From Kiloniellaceae bacterium (GTDB lineage Bacteria > Pseudomonadota > Alphaproteobacteria > Kiloniellales > Kiloniellaceae), in the NCBI GenBank assembly GCA_021776195.1, contig JAJFGK010000155.1, positions 1 to 17,232 on the forward strand: DNA of 17,232 nucleotides. The letters run 5' to 3'. The notes beneath the pieces are model-generated. The model had not been told where the DNA came from. It did no database searches and saw only the letters and a list, made by a program, of their open reading frames with translations. Shown here piece after piece: positions 1-8,508 of this stretch; position 1 is the first letter of the stretch; every line of letters begins with the position of its first letter. The translations under genes and the position numbers were made by a program.

Positions 1-2111
1 GGCCGCACCGCGACCAGGTGCCCGTCGCTCTCGTCGAGTTTCATGGCGATCTTGCCGTTGGCCCGCACCGAGACGAAGTCCGACAGGCGATTGCGCCGGA
101 CATAGCCCCGGGAGGTCGCGAAGACCACGAACATCTCCTCCCAGGTCTCCTCCTCCTCGGGCATCGGCATGAAGGCGGTCACCTTCTCGCCCTGGCTCAA
201 GGGCAAGATGTTGATCAGCGCCTTGCCGCGGGACTGCGGGGTGCCGACCGGCAGGCGGTAGACCTTCAGCTTGTAGGCAATGCCCTTGTTGGTGAAGAAC
301 AGGACCGGCGTGTGGGTATTGCAGACGAAGACCTCGCTGACGAAATCCTCATCGCGGGTCGCCATGCCCGAGCGGCCCTTGCCACCGCGTTTCTGGGCCC
401 GGTAGGCGCTGACTGGCACCCGCTTCACATAGCCGCCATGGCTGACGGTCACCACCATGTCTTCGCGCTGGATCAGGTCCTCGTCGTCCTGATCGCCGAC
501 GGACTCGGTGATCTCGGTGCGCCGCGGCGTCGCATAGCGCTCCTTGATCTCCAGCAGTTCATCGCGAAGGATCGTCATCAGAAGTGGCCGCGAGGCGAGG
601 ACTTCCAGGTAGCGGCGGATATGGACCGCGATCTCCTCGAGCTCGCCCGCCAGCTTCTCGCGCTCCAGGCCGGTCAGGCGCTGCAGGCGCAGTTCCAGGA
701 TTCCCCGGGCCTGTTCTTCGGACAGACGGTAGGTGCCGTCCTCGGCGATGACGCGGCCTGGCTCGTCGATCAACGCGATCAGCGGCGCGACGTCCCGGGC
801 CGGCCAGGCCCGCCCCATCAAGCTTTCGCGCGCCGCCACCGGATCCGGCGACGAACGAACGATGGCGATGATGTCGTCGATATTGGCGACCGCGATGGCC
901 AGTCCGACCAGGATATGAGCCCGGTCGCGCGCCTTGCCGAGCTCAAAGGCGGTGCGCCGGGTGATGACCTCTTCGCGGAAGTGCAAAAAGGCGCTGAGTA
1001 TGGCCTTCAGGTCCATCAGACCGGGTCGGCCGTTGTCCAGGGCCAGCATGTTGACGCCGAAGGAGGTCTGCAGCAGGGAATGACGATAGACCTGATTCAA
1101 CACCACGTCGGGCTCGGCGTCGCGCTTGATCTCCATCACCACACGCACGCCGTGGCGGTCGCTCTCGTCGCGCAGGTCCGAAATGCCCTCGACAATCTTT
1201 TCGCGGACCAACTCGGCGATGCGCTCGATCATCTTGGCCTTGTTGACCTGGTAGGGCATTTCCGAAACCGCGATGGCGAAGCGGTCCTTGCGGATTTCTT
1301 CGATATCGGCCCTGCCGCGCAGCCTGACCGAACCGCGCCCCGTATGGTAGGCATCGCGAATGCCGCCGCGGCCCAGGATCACGCCACCGGTGGGAAAGTC
1401 CGGGCCCGGAATGTACTGCATCAACTCGTCGATCGTGATGGCCGGATTGTCGATCATGGCGCAGCAGGCGTCGATCACCTCGCCCAGATTGTGCGGCGGG
1501 ATATTGGTCGCCATGCCCACGGCAATGCCGCCGGCACCGTTGACCAGCAGGTTGGGAAAGCGCGCCGGCAGAACCACCGGTTCGGTCATGGTCTCGTCGT
1601 AGTTCGGCTGGAAATCGACGGTGTTCTTGTCGATATCCTCCAGCAGCGCTTCGCTCGCGACCCGCTGCAGACGGGCCTCGGTGTAGCGCTCCGCCGCCGG
1701 CGGGTCGCCGTCCATGGAGCCGAAGTTGCCCTGACCGTCGATCAGCGGCAGGCGCATGGAGAAATCCTGCGCCAGACGCACCATGGCATCGTAGATCGCC
1801 TGATTGCCGTGGGGATGGAACTTGCCCATCACCTCGCCGCCGATACGCGCCGACTTGCGGTGGGCGCGGTTCCAATCGAACCCGGCCTCCTTCATGGCGA
1901 AAAGAATACGCCGATGGACCGGCTTCAGCCCGTCGCGCACGTCCGGCAGCGCCCGCGACACGATCACGCTCATCGCGTAATCGAGGTAGGATCGCTTCAT
2001 CTCGTCTTCGATGGTGACGAGTTGAATATTGGGTCCCACGGATGACCCGCCAGGCGGCATGCCGGGTGGGTCCTCAGGCGGGCCGGGCGGTGGGGCGGTC
2101 GTGTCGCTCAC
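1..2111 (-). CDS. gyrA: DNA gyrase subunit A, 5' part (cut by left edge)
   Basis: Breakage-reunion subunit of gyrase, which introduces negative supercoils into DNA using ATP hydrolysed by GyrB. About 703 codons are visible; the family has roughly 900, so the end of the C-terminal beta-pinwheel is missing. The catalytic tyrosine is Tyr143 in [10 protein letters not shown]. The drug-site loop reads [12 protein letters not shown] (Gln104 at the E. coli Ser83 position, Asp108 at Asp87). A GyrA box, QKRGGKG, begins at residue 573, which separates it from ParC. The GTG at 2109-2111 is chosen because AAGGA lies 6 nt upstream; the next in-frame start is the ATG at 2058-2060. The N-terminus is about 21 residues longer than in E. 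coli and rich in Pro and Gly. The gene stands alone with its own promoter. Confidence 0.97.
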   Translation of the reverse strand, partial: MSDTTAPPPGPPEDPPGMPPGGSSVGPNIQLVTIEDEMKRSYLDYAMSVIVSRALPDVRDGLKPVHRRILFAMKEAGFDWNRAHRKSARIGGEVMGKFHPHGNQAIYDAMVRLAQDFSMRLPLIDGQGNFGSMDGDPPAAERYTEARLQRVASEALLEDIDKNTVDFQPNYDETMTEPVVLPARFPNLLVNGAGGIAVGMATNIPPHNLGEVIDACCAMIDNPAITIDELMQYIPGPDFPTGGVILGRGGIRDAYHTGRGSVRLRGRADIEEIRKDRFAIAVSEMPYQVNKAKMIERIAELVREKIVEGISDLRDESDRHGVRVVMEIKRDAEPDVVLNQVYRHSLLQTSFGVNMLALDNGRPGLMDLKAILSAFLHFREEVITRRTAFELGKARDRAHILVGLAIAVANIDDIIAIVRSSPDPVAARESLMGRAWPARDVAPLIALIDEPGRVIAEDGTYRLSEEQARGILELRLQRLTGLEREKLAGELEEIAVHIRRYLEVLASRPLLMTILRDELLEIKERYATPRRTEITESVGDQDDEDLIQREDMVVTVSHGGYVKRVPVSAYRAQKRGGKGRSGMATRDEDFVSEVFVCNTHTPVLFFTNKGIAYKLKVYRLPVGTPQSRGKALINILPLSQGEKVTAFMPMPEEEETWEEMFVVFATSRGYVRRNRLSDFVSVRANGKIAMKLDESDGHLVAVR

Positions 2112-2477
2112 AAAGGGTCCTTATCGGAGCCGACGAGATCGCCTCGTCAGGCGGTTGGCAGGCGGCTCGCGTCAGGTCCCGGGAGGCCGTTCAGGGCCAG
2201 GTTCAAGTGATTGATTCCATGAAGAATTTGGCACTGGCGATTCGCTCGCCGAGCATAGCAAATGCGCCCCTTCCGAACAACACTAGCCGGCCCGCAAACG
2301 GCATAAATCTTTCCATCTATATCAATACCTTAGCGCACCGCTCTACGGACCTGCTCGGGGACCGCGCAAGGGCGCCCGGAGGAACCCATTCTGCTCGACC
2401 TCGAGAGCTATCAGGGACTGGCGGGCAGGCCCGGTCTCTGTAATCCTGACGGTCCCAGTCGCCAGGAGATGGAACCG
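2112..2477. other. Intergenic region between divergent gyrA and dioxygenase genes
   Basis: This stretch separates two divergent genes. It holds the gyrA Shine-Dalgarno and promoter on the minus strand and AGGAG (2464-2468) for the dioxygenase. A relatively AT-rich part (about 2215-2335) stands out from the GC-rich surroundings, as expected for promoter DNA. I could not pick a convincing promoter for the plus-strand dioxygenase and see no riboswitch or small RNA gene. An open frame at 2042-2443 (plus) overlaps the gyrA start and resembles no protein I know, so I do not annotate it. Confidence 0.6.
2252..2280 (-). promoter_or_regulatory. Predicted sigma-70 promoter of gyrA
   Basis: Read on the minus strand: -35 TTGTTC (2280-2275), a spacer of exactly 17 nt, and -10 TATGCT (2257-2252). 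Transcription would start near 2245 and give a leader of about 135 nt before the GTG. The -35 box is identical to that predicted for ssb. This is seen by eye only; no start site is known. Confidence 0.55.
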
Positions 2478-3455
2478 ATGGAAGCGCAACGGCTGCTCGC
2501 CCATTCCACCCTCCCCCTGCTCGTCGAGGTCGACCCGGAGAGCGCCGGAAACCTGACGGCGGCGACGGCTTGGACGGCCCGCAACAGCGCCGCTATCGAA
2601 GCGCTGACCGCAGAGGCGGGGGTCGTACTTCTGCGCGGCTTCGCCCTTCGCTCTCCCGAGGCGTTCCGCCAGATCGCCGCGGCCCATCGCCCCGACCTGC
2701 GGGCCTACGTGGGCGGCGATTCGCCGCGCCGACAGTTGGAGGACAAGGTCTACAGCTCGACCGAATACCCTGCCCATCTGGAGGTCCGCCTGCACAACGA
2801 GCTGTCCTACGCCGGCTGGTCGCCGGACCGGGTGTTCTTTTGCTGCCTGGTTCCCGCGGCAAGCGGCGGCGAGACCACCATCGCCGACGGCCGGGCGATT
2901 TTTCGGGCGATTCCCGAAGAGATCAGGACGCGCTTCACCGACCGGGGCGTGACCTACCTGCAGCATCTCTGGGACGCCGAAGGGACCAAGGGGCCCGGCA
3001 AGTCCTGGCAGGAGACTTTCGAGACCGATAGCCGCAGCGCGGCGGAGTCCTACCTGCGGGAGGCCGGTATGACCTTCGAGTGGACCGGCCAGGGCCTGCG
3101 CTGCTGCGCGACCCATGCCGCGGCCCTGGCTCATCCGGTGACCGGCGAGCCCTGCTGGCATAATCAAGCCGACCAATGGCACCGCGACCTGCCCAGCCCC
3201 AAGGACGCCGTGCCCGGCTCACCGCCGCCGGACGCCGGCCCACCGCCGCCCGAGGGCCTGGGCAACCATGTCTGCTTTGGCGACGGCACCGAGATCGAGG
3301 TCGCCGACCTTCTGGCGATCCGCGAAGCGGCAACATCCTGCGAGGTGACCTTTCCCTGGCAGTCCGGCGACATCATGGTAATCGACAATGTTGCCGCCAT
3401 GCACGGCCGCAAGCCCTTCAGCGGCGAACGGCGCGTCGTCGTGGCCATGGCCTGA
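2478..3455 (+). CDS. TauD/TfdA-family (SyrP-like) Fe(II)/2-oxoglutarate dioxygenase
   Basis: Probable non-haem iron dioxygenase that couples 2-oxoglutarate decarboxylation to hydroxylation of an unknown small molecule in the cytoplasm. Counting from 2478, the iron ligands are His106 and Glu108 in the HNE motif and His309 in AAMHGR; Arg318/Arg319 in GERRVVV should bind the 2-oxoglutarate carboxylate. The HxE rather than HxD triad, SGGETTIADGR and the GDIMVIDN-HGR tail match the SyrP-like branch, not taurine dioxygenase itself. A Pro-rich insert lies at residues 238-262. An ATG at 2469 is also in frame, but AGGAG (2464-2468) touches it directly; the ATG at 2478 has a proper 9-nt spacing and is preferred. 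The gene is a single plus-strand unit between minus-strand neighbours. The family call is firm; the substrate cannot be read from sequence. Confidence 0.85.
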   Translation: MEAQRLLAHSTLPLLVEVDPESAGNLTAATAWTARNSAAIEALTAEAGVVLLRGFALRSPEAFRQIAAAHRPDLRAYVGGDSPRRQLEDKVYSSTEYPAHLEVRLHNELSYAGWSPDRVFFCCLVPAASGGETTIADGRAIFRAIPEEIRTRFTDRGVTYLQHLWDAEGTKGPGKSWQETFETDSRSAAESYLREAGMTFEWTGQGLRCCATHAAALAHPVTGEPCWHNQADQWHRDLPSPKDAVPGSPPPDAGPPPPEGLGNHVCFGDGTEIEVADLLAIREAATSCEVTFPWQSGDIMVIDNVAAMHGRKPFSGERRVVVAMA

Positions 3456-3458
3456 CCG

Positions 3459-3494
3459 CCGGTTCCGGGGGTGTGTCTGCGGCACTGGAACCGG
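3459..3494. terminator. Hairpin between convergent dioxygenase and spoVR genes
   Basis: The 8-bp arms CCGGTTCC (3459-3466) and GGAACCGG (3487-3494) are perfect complements. The stem can extend inward by a G-U and a G-C pair. It sits in the 46 bp between the two stop codons, the right place for a bidirectional terminator. Neither side has a T-run, so it is not a textbook intrinsic terminator. Confidence 0.5.
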
Positions 3495-3501
3495 AGCTGC
3501 T

Positions 3502-4995
3502 CTAACTCTCCAGGACGACCTCGTAGCCCCAGAGGTAGCGCAGGTGCTCCAGGACCCGGTCGCGCGACGCGGCGTCGAGGGCAATGCCATCCCATTGATT
3601 GTGGACGAGGTGCAGGTGGCGCTCGCCCATGAGATCGACGTCGGCGACCTGAATGTCGGGTTCGACCGCGCTGATATCGTAGCTGCGCGCCAAGGTTTCC
3701 CGGACGGTCCGATAGCCCTGCTCGTCGTGGATGCCGGTAACGGTCAGGTAGGGCTCCCGGGCATCGTCGTTCAGGGCGAAAAGGCGCAGGTCGCGCATGA
3801 GCTTCGGGCTGAGAAACTGACGGATAAACGACTCGTCGCGGTAGTTCGCCCAGGCCTGGCGCAGCACGGTGCGCCAGTCGCCGCAGCCCGCGATCTCGGG
3901 GAACCAGTCGCGGTCCTCCGCGGTCGGGTCGCTGCAGATGCGGCAGATATCGCGCATCATCGCAAAGCCCAGGGCGTAGGGGTTTATCCCTTGATATCGC
4001 GGATCGTCGAAACCGGGCTGAGTCAGCACATTGGCGTGCATGTGCAACACTTCCATCATCGTGCCGTCGCTGATCAGGCCCTTTTCATGCAGGGCGTTCA
4101 GGATGTGGAAGTGGACGAAACAGGCACAGCCTTCGTTCATCACCTTGGTTTGTTTTTGCGGATAGAAGTACTGGGCGATGTCGCGGACGATATGGAGCAC
4201 CTCGCGGCGCCAGTCTTCCAACACCGGGCTGTGTCGTTCGATGAAGTAGAGGAGATTTTCCTCGGGCAGATGGAGATCCCTCTTGCGCTCGCCGGTCTCG
4301 GAGCTGGCTTGCGCCCTATCGCGCTGGCGCTCGCCGGGCAGGGTTTGCCACAACACATTGACCTGCCGGTCCTCGTGCTCGCGGCGCATGCGTTCGCGGT
4401 TTTTCGCCTGCGCCAGTGTCGGCTGGGGCGGGCGCCGGTAGCGGAAGACGCCGTGGTCCATCAGGGCGTGAGCGGCGTCCAGCACCCGTTCGACCTCATC
4501 GGGGCCGTGACGGTCCTCGCACTTTGAAATGAAGCTCTTGGCGTACTCCAGATAGTCGATAATGCCGTCCGCGTCGGTCCACTGCTTGAAGAGATAGTTG
4601 TTCTTGAAGAAATGGTTGTGGCCAAAGGCGGCGTGCGCCATCACCAGAGCCTGCATGGTCATGGAGTTGTCTTCCATGTAATAGCTGATGCAAGGGTTGG
4701 CGTTGATGACGATCTCGTAGGCCAGACCCTGGAGGCCTTTGCGGTAGAAGGTTTCGTTGCGCAGGAAATGCTTGCCGAAGGACCAGTGGCGGTACATCAG
4801 CGGCATGCCGATCGAAGAATAGGCGTCGAGCATCTGTTCCGAGGATATGACCTCGATTTGATTGGGGTAGACATCGAGCCCCAGGTCCTCCAGCGCCACC
4901 TGCTCGATGGCGTCGTAGCAGCGCCGCATGGTGTCGAAGTCCCAAGCGGCACCCTCGAACAGCGGTTCGGGTTTCGATCTGACGGCCGTGGTCAT
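3502..4995 (-). CDS. spoVR: SpoVR family protein (YcgB-like)
   Basis: Third gene of the conserved prkA-yeaH-spoVR cassette. The family is named for Bacillus SpoVR (spore cortex formation) and includes E. coli YcgB; its biochemical activity is not established. The 497 residues compare with about 510 in YcgB, so it is full length. Family signatures include YEIVINANPCISYYMEDN (93-110), the His-rich MAHAAFGHNHFF (119-130) and GERHLHLVH near the C-terminus. No signal peptide or membrane segment is seen, so it should be cytoplasmic. The ATG at 4995 has AGGA 8 nt upstream and lies 4 nt after the yeaH stop, so the two are surely co-transcribed and probably translationally coupled. The conserved His-rich segments could bind a metal, but that is only a guess. 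Confidence 0.93.
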   Translation of the reverse strand: MTTAVRSKPEPLFEGAAWDFDTMRRCYDAIEQVALEDLGLDVYPNQIEVISSEQMLDAYSSIGMPLMYRHWSFGKHFLRNETFYRKGLQGLAYEIVINANPCISYYMEDNSMTMQALVMAHAAFGHNHFFKNNYLFKQWTDADGIIDYLEYAKSFISKCEDRHGPDEVERVLDAAHALMDHGVFRYRRPPQPTLAQAKNRERMRREHEDRQVNVLWQTLPGERQRDRAQASSETGERKRDLHLPEENLLYFIERHSPVLEDWRREVLHIVRDIAQYFYPQKQTKVMNEGCACFVHFHILNALHEKGLISDGTMMEVLHMHANVLTQPGFDDPRYQGINPYALGFAMMRDICRICSDPTAEDRDWFPEIAGCGDWRTVLRQAWANYRDESFIRQFLSPKLMRDLRLFALNDDAREPYLTVTGIHDEQGYRTVRETLARSYDISAVEPDIQVADVDLMGERHLHLVHNQWDGIALDAASRDRVLEHLRYLWGYEVVLES

Positions 4996-4999
4996 CGCT

Positions 5000-6313
5000 T
5001 CAGTCCTGCTCCTGGCGCTTGGTGAAGAGTTCGCGGAACACCGGATAGATGTCGGCCGGACGGCTGATCCGCTTCATCGCGAAGTTCGGCCAGAGCGAGC
5101 TGATCTTTCGGTAAGACCGCCACAGCTCGGCGCCGGCCCCCTCGTCGCGCATGAGCTCGGCCTCGCGCTCGTCGAGGATCTCGATGTAGGCGAAATGCTG
5201 GCAGACCGGCATCAGCCCATGATGCAGCAGATTTTTGCAGACCGTCGAATCGCCGGAGAAGTTCTCGCCGTCCGAGGCCTGGGCGCCGTAGATGTTCCAG
5301 GTCGAGGCCGGGTAGCGCTCCTGGATCACGCGCTTCATCTCGGTCAGCGCCGTGCTGACGACGGTGCCGCCGGTCTCCGCGCTGTAAAAGAAGGTCTCTT
5401 CGTCGACCTCCTGGGATTCGTGGGTGTGACGGATGAACACCAACTCGACCTTGTCGTAGCGGCGCTTGAGAAATAGGTGCAGGAGCGCGAAGAACCGCTT
5501 GGCGAGGTCCTTTTCCCGTTCGCCCATCGAGGCAGAGACGTCCATGAGACAGAACATCACCGCATGAGTATTGGGCTCCGGCCGCGGCTGAAGGTTGTTG
5601 TAGCGCACGTCCAGGGGATCGATGTAGGCGATCCGGCGGCGCTTGCGCTCGATCTCCTCCGCCTCCCGATAGAGAGCCGTCAAGCGTTGCTGCTGGACCG
5701 CGCCAAGCACCGCGATCGATTCGAGCACCGTAATCTTCTCCTGGGTCTCGGCCAGCGCGGCCTGGGATGGACGCTTGAGCGCCAGGCGCCGTCCGAGGCT
5801 GTTGCGCATGGTCTGACGCAGGTTGATGTTCGCCGGCGAGCCGATCCGGGCGTAACCGGCCCGCTTGAACTTCTTCGTCAGAATTTGCTTCAGGCCCCGC
5901 TTGACCAGGTTCGGCAGTTCCAAGTCCTCGAAAAAGAAATCGAGAAACTCCTCGCGCGACAGGCTGAAGCGGAAGTCGTCCTCGCCCTCGCCGTCACTGG
6001 CGCCTTCCCGGCCGGCCCCCCCTGCCTCGCCGGGCGGCGGCCGCTTGACCCGGTCGCCCGCCCGGTAGTCCCGGTTCCCGGTGAAGACCCGGCCACGCTG
6101 GCCGCCCCTGGGGGCATGCCGGAAGGTCGGCTCGACAATCCCCTTGGTGGGGATCGAGACGGTTTCGCCCTGGTCGATGTCGGCGATGCCGCGGCCGCGC
6201 ACCGCCTCGTCGACCGCCTGCTTGATCTGCTCCCTAACGCGCCGGAACAGTCTCTGGCGGTTGCCCAGGCTCTTGTTCTTGGGATTGAGACGCCGGTCGA
6301 CGAAATGGGGCAT
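5000..6313 (-). CDS. yeaH: YeaH/YhbH family protein (DUF444, von Willebrand A-like)
   Basis: Middle gene of the stress cassette and partner of the PrkA kinase; in E. coli yeaG-yeaH are co-expressed under starvation and sigma-S control. The N-terminus (MPHFVDRRLNPKNKSLGNRQ) and the 437-residue length (about 427 in E. coli) match the family. Residues 94-113 are a Gly/acidic linker. A VWA-like domain follows, with the MIDAS-type motif DVSAS at 258-262 (FCLMDVSASMGE), suggesting metal-dependent protein binding. The ATG at 6313 has GGAGGG 8 nt upstream, and 20 nt separate it from the prkA stop. The molecular role is unknown; a scaffold or substrate adaptor for PrkA is a reasonable inference. Confidence 0.93.
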   Translation of the reverse strand: MPHFVDRRLNPKNKSLGNRQRLFRRVREQIKQAVDEAVRGRGIADIDQGETVSIPTKGIVEPTFRHAPRGGQRGRVFTGNRDYRAGDRVKRPPPGEAGGAGREGASDGEGEDDFRFSLSREEFLDFFFEDLELPNLVKRGLKQILTKKFKRAGYARIGSPANINLRQTMRNSLGRRLALKRPSQAALAETQEKITVLESIAVLGAVQQQRLTALYREAEEIERKRRRIAYIDPLDVRYNNLQPRPEPNTHAVMFCLMDVSASMGEREKDLAKRFFALLHLFLKRRYDKVELVFIRHTHESQEVDEETFFYSAETGGTVVSTALTEMKRVIQERYPASTWNIYGAQASDGENFSGDSTVCKNLLHHGLMPVCQHFAYIEILDEREAELMRDEGAGAELWRSYRKISSLWPNFAMKRISRPADIYPVFRELFTKRQEQD

Positions 6314-6333
6314 GATAGGGTCCCTCCATCGCC

Positions 6334-8268
6334 TCAGCCGGCTTTATTGACGCGCATGTACCACTCCACAAGCCGGCGCACCTGGCGCTTGCTGTAACCG
6401 TGGTCGATCATGCGCTCGACGAACTCGGCGTGCTTTTCGTCGGTCTCCCGGTCCTTCTTGGTGCCAAAGGAGATGACCGGCAGCAGATCCTCGACCTGGC
6501 CGAACATGCGCTTCTCGATGACGGTCCGGAGTTTCTCGTAGCTGGTCCAGGAGGGGTTGTCGCCGTTGTTCTCGGCCCGCGCGCGCAGCACGAACTTGAC
6601 CACCTCGTTGCGGAAATCCTTCGGGTTGGTGACCCCGGCGGGTTTTTCGAGTTTCTGCAGCTCCGCATCGAGAGTTTCGCGATCGTACATCTCGCCGGTG
6701 TCGGTATCCTTGAAATCCTGGTCCTCGATCCAGGCATCGGCGTAGGCGATGTAGCGATCGAAGAGGTTCTGGCCGTAGTCCTTGTAGGACTCGAGATAGG
6801 CCTTCTGGATCTCCAGGCCGATAAAGTCGGCGTAGCGCGTGGCGAGCTCGGCCTTGATGAACTCCAGGTAGCGGTCTTCCAGTTCGTCGCCGAACTGTTC
6901 GCGCTTGATGGCGCCCTCCAGGACATACATCAGGTGGACCGGATCGGCGGCGATCTCTTCGGCATCGTGATTGAAGGTCTCCGCCAGCACCTTGAAGGCA
7001 AAGCGCGTGCTGATGCCCGTCATTCCCTCGTCGACTCCGGCCTGGTCGCGGTACTCGTGGACCGACCTGGCCTTGGGATCGGTTTCCCTCAGGTTCTCGC
7101 CGTCATAGACCCGCAGCTTCGACATGAGGGTGGAGTTCGGGTGTTCCGCGAGACGGGTCAGGACCGAAAAGCGGCTCAGGATCGAGAGTGTCTCCGGCGC
7201 GCAGAGCGCATCGCTCAGCGCGCTCTCTTCCAGCAGTTTCTCGTAAATCTGCGTTTCTTCGGTGACGCGCAGACAGTAGGGCACCTTGACCACGCTGATC
7301 CGGTCGAGGAAGGCCTCGTTGTTCTTGTTGGACTTGAACTGTTGCCACTCCGCCTCGTTCGAGTGGGCAATGATCACACCCTGGTAGGGAAAGGCGCCGA
7401 TGTTCTCGGTTCCGATGTAGCTCTGCTCCTGGGTGGCGGTCAGCAGCGGGTGCAGTACCTTGATCGGCGCCTTGAACATCTCGACGAACTCCAGCAGCCC
7501 CTGGGTCGTGCGATTGAGGCCGCCGGAATAGCTGTAGGCATCGGGATCGTTCTGGCTCAGGTACTCGAGCTTTCGAATGTCGACCTTACCGACCAGCGAG
7601 GAAATATCCTGGTTGTTCTCGTCACCCGGTTCGGTTTTGGCGACCCCGATTTGGCGCAGTTTCGAGGGCTGCATCTTGACCACGGTAAACTTGCCGATAT
7701 CGCCATCGAGCTCGTCCAGCCGCTTCACCGCCCAGGGCGAGATCAAGCCGGTCAGCTTGCGCCGGGGGATCCCATACTTGTCTTCCAGCAGATCGCCCAT
7801 GCGGCCCCGGTCGAACAGGGACAGGGGCGACTCGAACAACGGGCTGATCTCATCGCCCGCCTTCAAGACGTAGATCGGCTCGATCTCCATCAGGGATTTC
7901 AGGGTGTCGGCAAGAGACGATTTGCCGCCGCCGACCGGGCCCAGCAAGTAGAGGATCTGTTTGCGCTCTTCGAGCCCCTGGGCGGCGTGGCGGAAGAAGC
8001 CGACGATCCGCTCGATCGTCTCCTCCATGCCGTAGAACTGGGCGAAGGCCGGATAGCGCTTGATTGTCCGATTGAGAAAGATTCGGCCGAGACGCTGGTC
8101 CGCGCTCGAATCGAGATATTCCGGCTCGCCGATTGCCGAGATCAACCGCTCGGCGGCGCTGGCATGCATCAACGGCTGATCGCGACAACCCAACAGAAAC
8201 TCCTGAAGGGTCATCTCTTCGCGTCGAGCTTCACGATAGTTGGCAACAAAGAGATCAATAGCTTCCAC
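6334..8268 (-). CDS. prkA: PrkA family AAA+ serine protein kinase (YeaG-like)
   Basis: First gene of the prkA-yeaH-spoVR operon. PrkA/YeaG proteins are AAA+ ATPases described as serine kinases active in stress, nitrogen starvation and, in Bacillus, sporulation; an ATP-dependent protease role has also been proposed. The 644 residues equal the E. coli YeaG length. Visible motifs are Walker A GPVGGGKS (110-117), a Walker B-like GLLEFVEMFK (257-266), sensor-like HSNE (302-305) and a DR pair (322-323) that may be the arginine finger. The C-terminal third is the PrkA-specific domain. The start is GTG at 8266-8268, preceded by a perfect AGGAGG at 6-nt spacing. No signal peptide is seen. Confidence 0.95.
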   Translation of the reverse strand: MEAIDLFVANYREARREEMTLQEFLLGCRDQPLMHASAAERLISAIGEPEYLDSSADQRLGRIFLNRTIKRYPAFAQFYGMEETIERIVGFFRHAAQGLEERKQILYLLGPVGGGKSSLADTLKSLMEIEPIYVLKAGDEISPLFESPLSLFDRGRMGDLLEDKYGIPRRKLTGLISPWAVKRLDELDGDIGKFTVVKMQPSKLRQIGVAKTEPGDENNQDISSLVGKVDIRKLEYLSQNDPDAYSYSGGLNRTTQGLLEFVEMFKAPIKVLHPLLTATQEQSYIGTENIGAFPYQGVIIAHSNEAEWQQFKSNKNNEAFLDRISVVKVPYCLRVTEETQIYEKLLEESALSDALCAPETLSILSRFSVLTRLAEHPNSTLMSKLRVYDGENLRETDPKARSVHEYRDQAGVDEGMTGISTRFAFKVLAETFNHDAEEIAADPVHLMYVLEGAIKREQFGDELEDRYLEFIKAELATRYADFIGLEIQKAYLESYKDYGQNLFDRYIAYADAWIEDQDFKDTDTGEMYDRETLDAELQKLEKPAGVTNPKDFRNEVVKFVLRARAENNGDNPSWTSYEKLRTVIEKRMFGQVEDLLPVISFGTKKDRETDEKHAEFVERMIDHGYSKRQVRRLVEWYMRVNKAG

Positions 8269-8274
8269 AGGATT

Positions 8275-8280
8275 CCTCCT
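8275..8280 (-). promoter_or_regulatory. Strong Shine-Dalgarno site of prkA
   Basis: AGGAGG on the minus strand, six bases before the GTG start of prkA. The full consensus decides the GTG start and suggests efficient translation of the first operon gene despite the non-ATG codon. Confidence 0.8.
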
Positions 8281-8354
8281 TTTGCTCGGCTATCGAGACT
8301 TCTCTCCTCTGCTCCCCACTGCCCCCGACAAATGTCGTACCGTTTCTATGGTCC

Positions 8355-8383
8355 AGTATATGTGTGTCCCTTGGCCATGGAAC
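8355..8383 (-). promoter_or_regulatory. Candidate promoter of the prkA-yeaH-spoVR operon
   Basis: Minus strand: -10 TATACT (8360-8355), one base off consensus, with a weak -35 GTTCCA (8383-8378) at 17 nt. The leader would be about 80 nt. The poor -35 would suit a stress sigma factor or an activator. The GGAAC-N16/17-CGTT pattern of the alphaproteobacterial general stress sigma factor EcfG was looked for and not found. Confidence 0.35.
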
Positions 8384-8477
8384 GAATCAAAAATACTTGA
8401 GTGCGCGGCAAATGTCTCCCCTGTCCTTGTGACGGATGACACAGGCCGCGCCCAGCGCCTTGCCAAAACCGTGTAAC

Positions 8478-8490
8478 ATTCCATCGGAAT
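8478..8490. other. Short inverted repeat downstream of the GFA gene
   Basis: ATTCC-ATC-GGAAT, a 13-bp dyad about 19 bp past the GFA-family stop and upstream of the prkA promoter. It lies in a small AT-rich island (8471-8511). It could be a weak terminator for the ssb-GFA transcript or an operator; the stem is too short to decide. Confidence 0.3.
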
Positions 8491-8508
8491 ATATTGATTT
8501 TCCTAATT

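Noticed and set aside
18..2045. Very long open frame on the plus strand antisense to gyrA (similar ones oppose prkA at 6400-8400 and uvrA at 10840-12777)
   Set aside because: They are by-products of high-GC codon use in the real genes, show no known domains, and have His/Asp/Leu/Val-rich composition typical of antisense translation.
2042..2443. Possible 133-codon plus-strand gene before the dioxygenase
   Set aside because: It overlaps the gyrA start and promoter, has no recognisable protein features, and runs through the AT-rich promoter region.
8329..8416. Repeated CAAATGTC at 8329-8336 and 8409-8416, and a small dyad CGACA-AA-TGTCG at 8326-8337 upstream of prkA
   Set aside because: An 8-base repeat in about 240 bp is expected by chance about half the time; the dyad is short and not clearly tied to the promoter.
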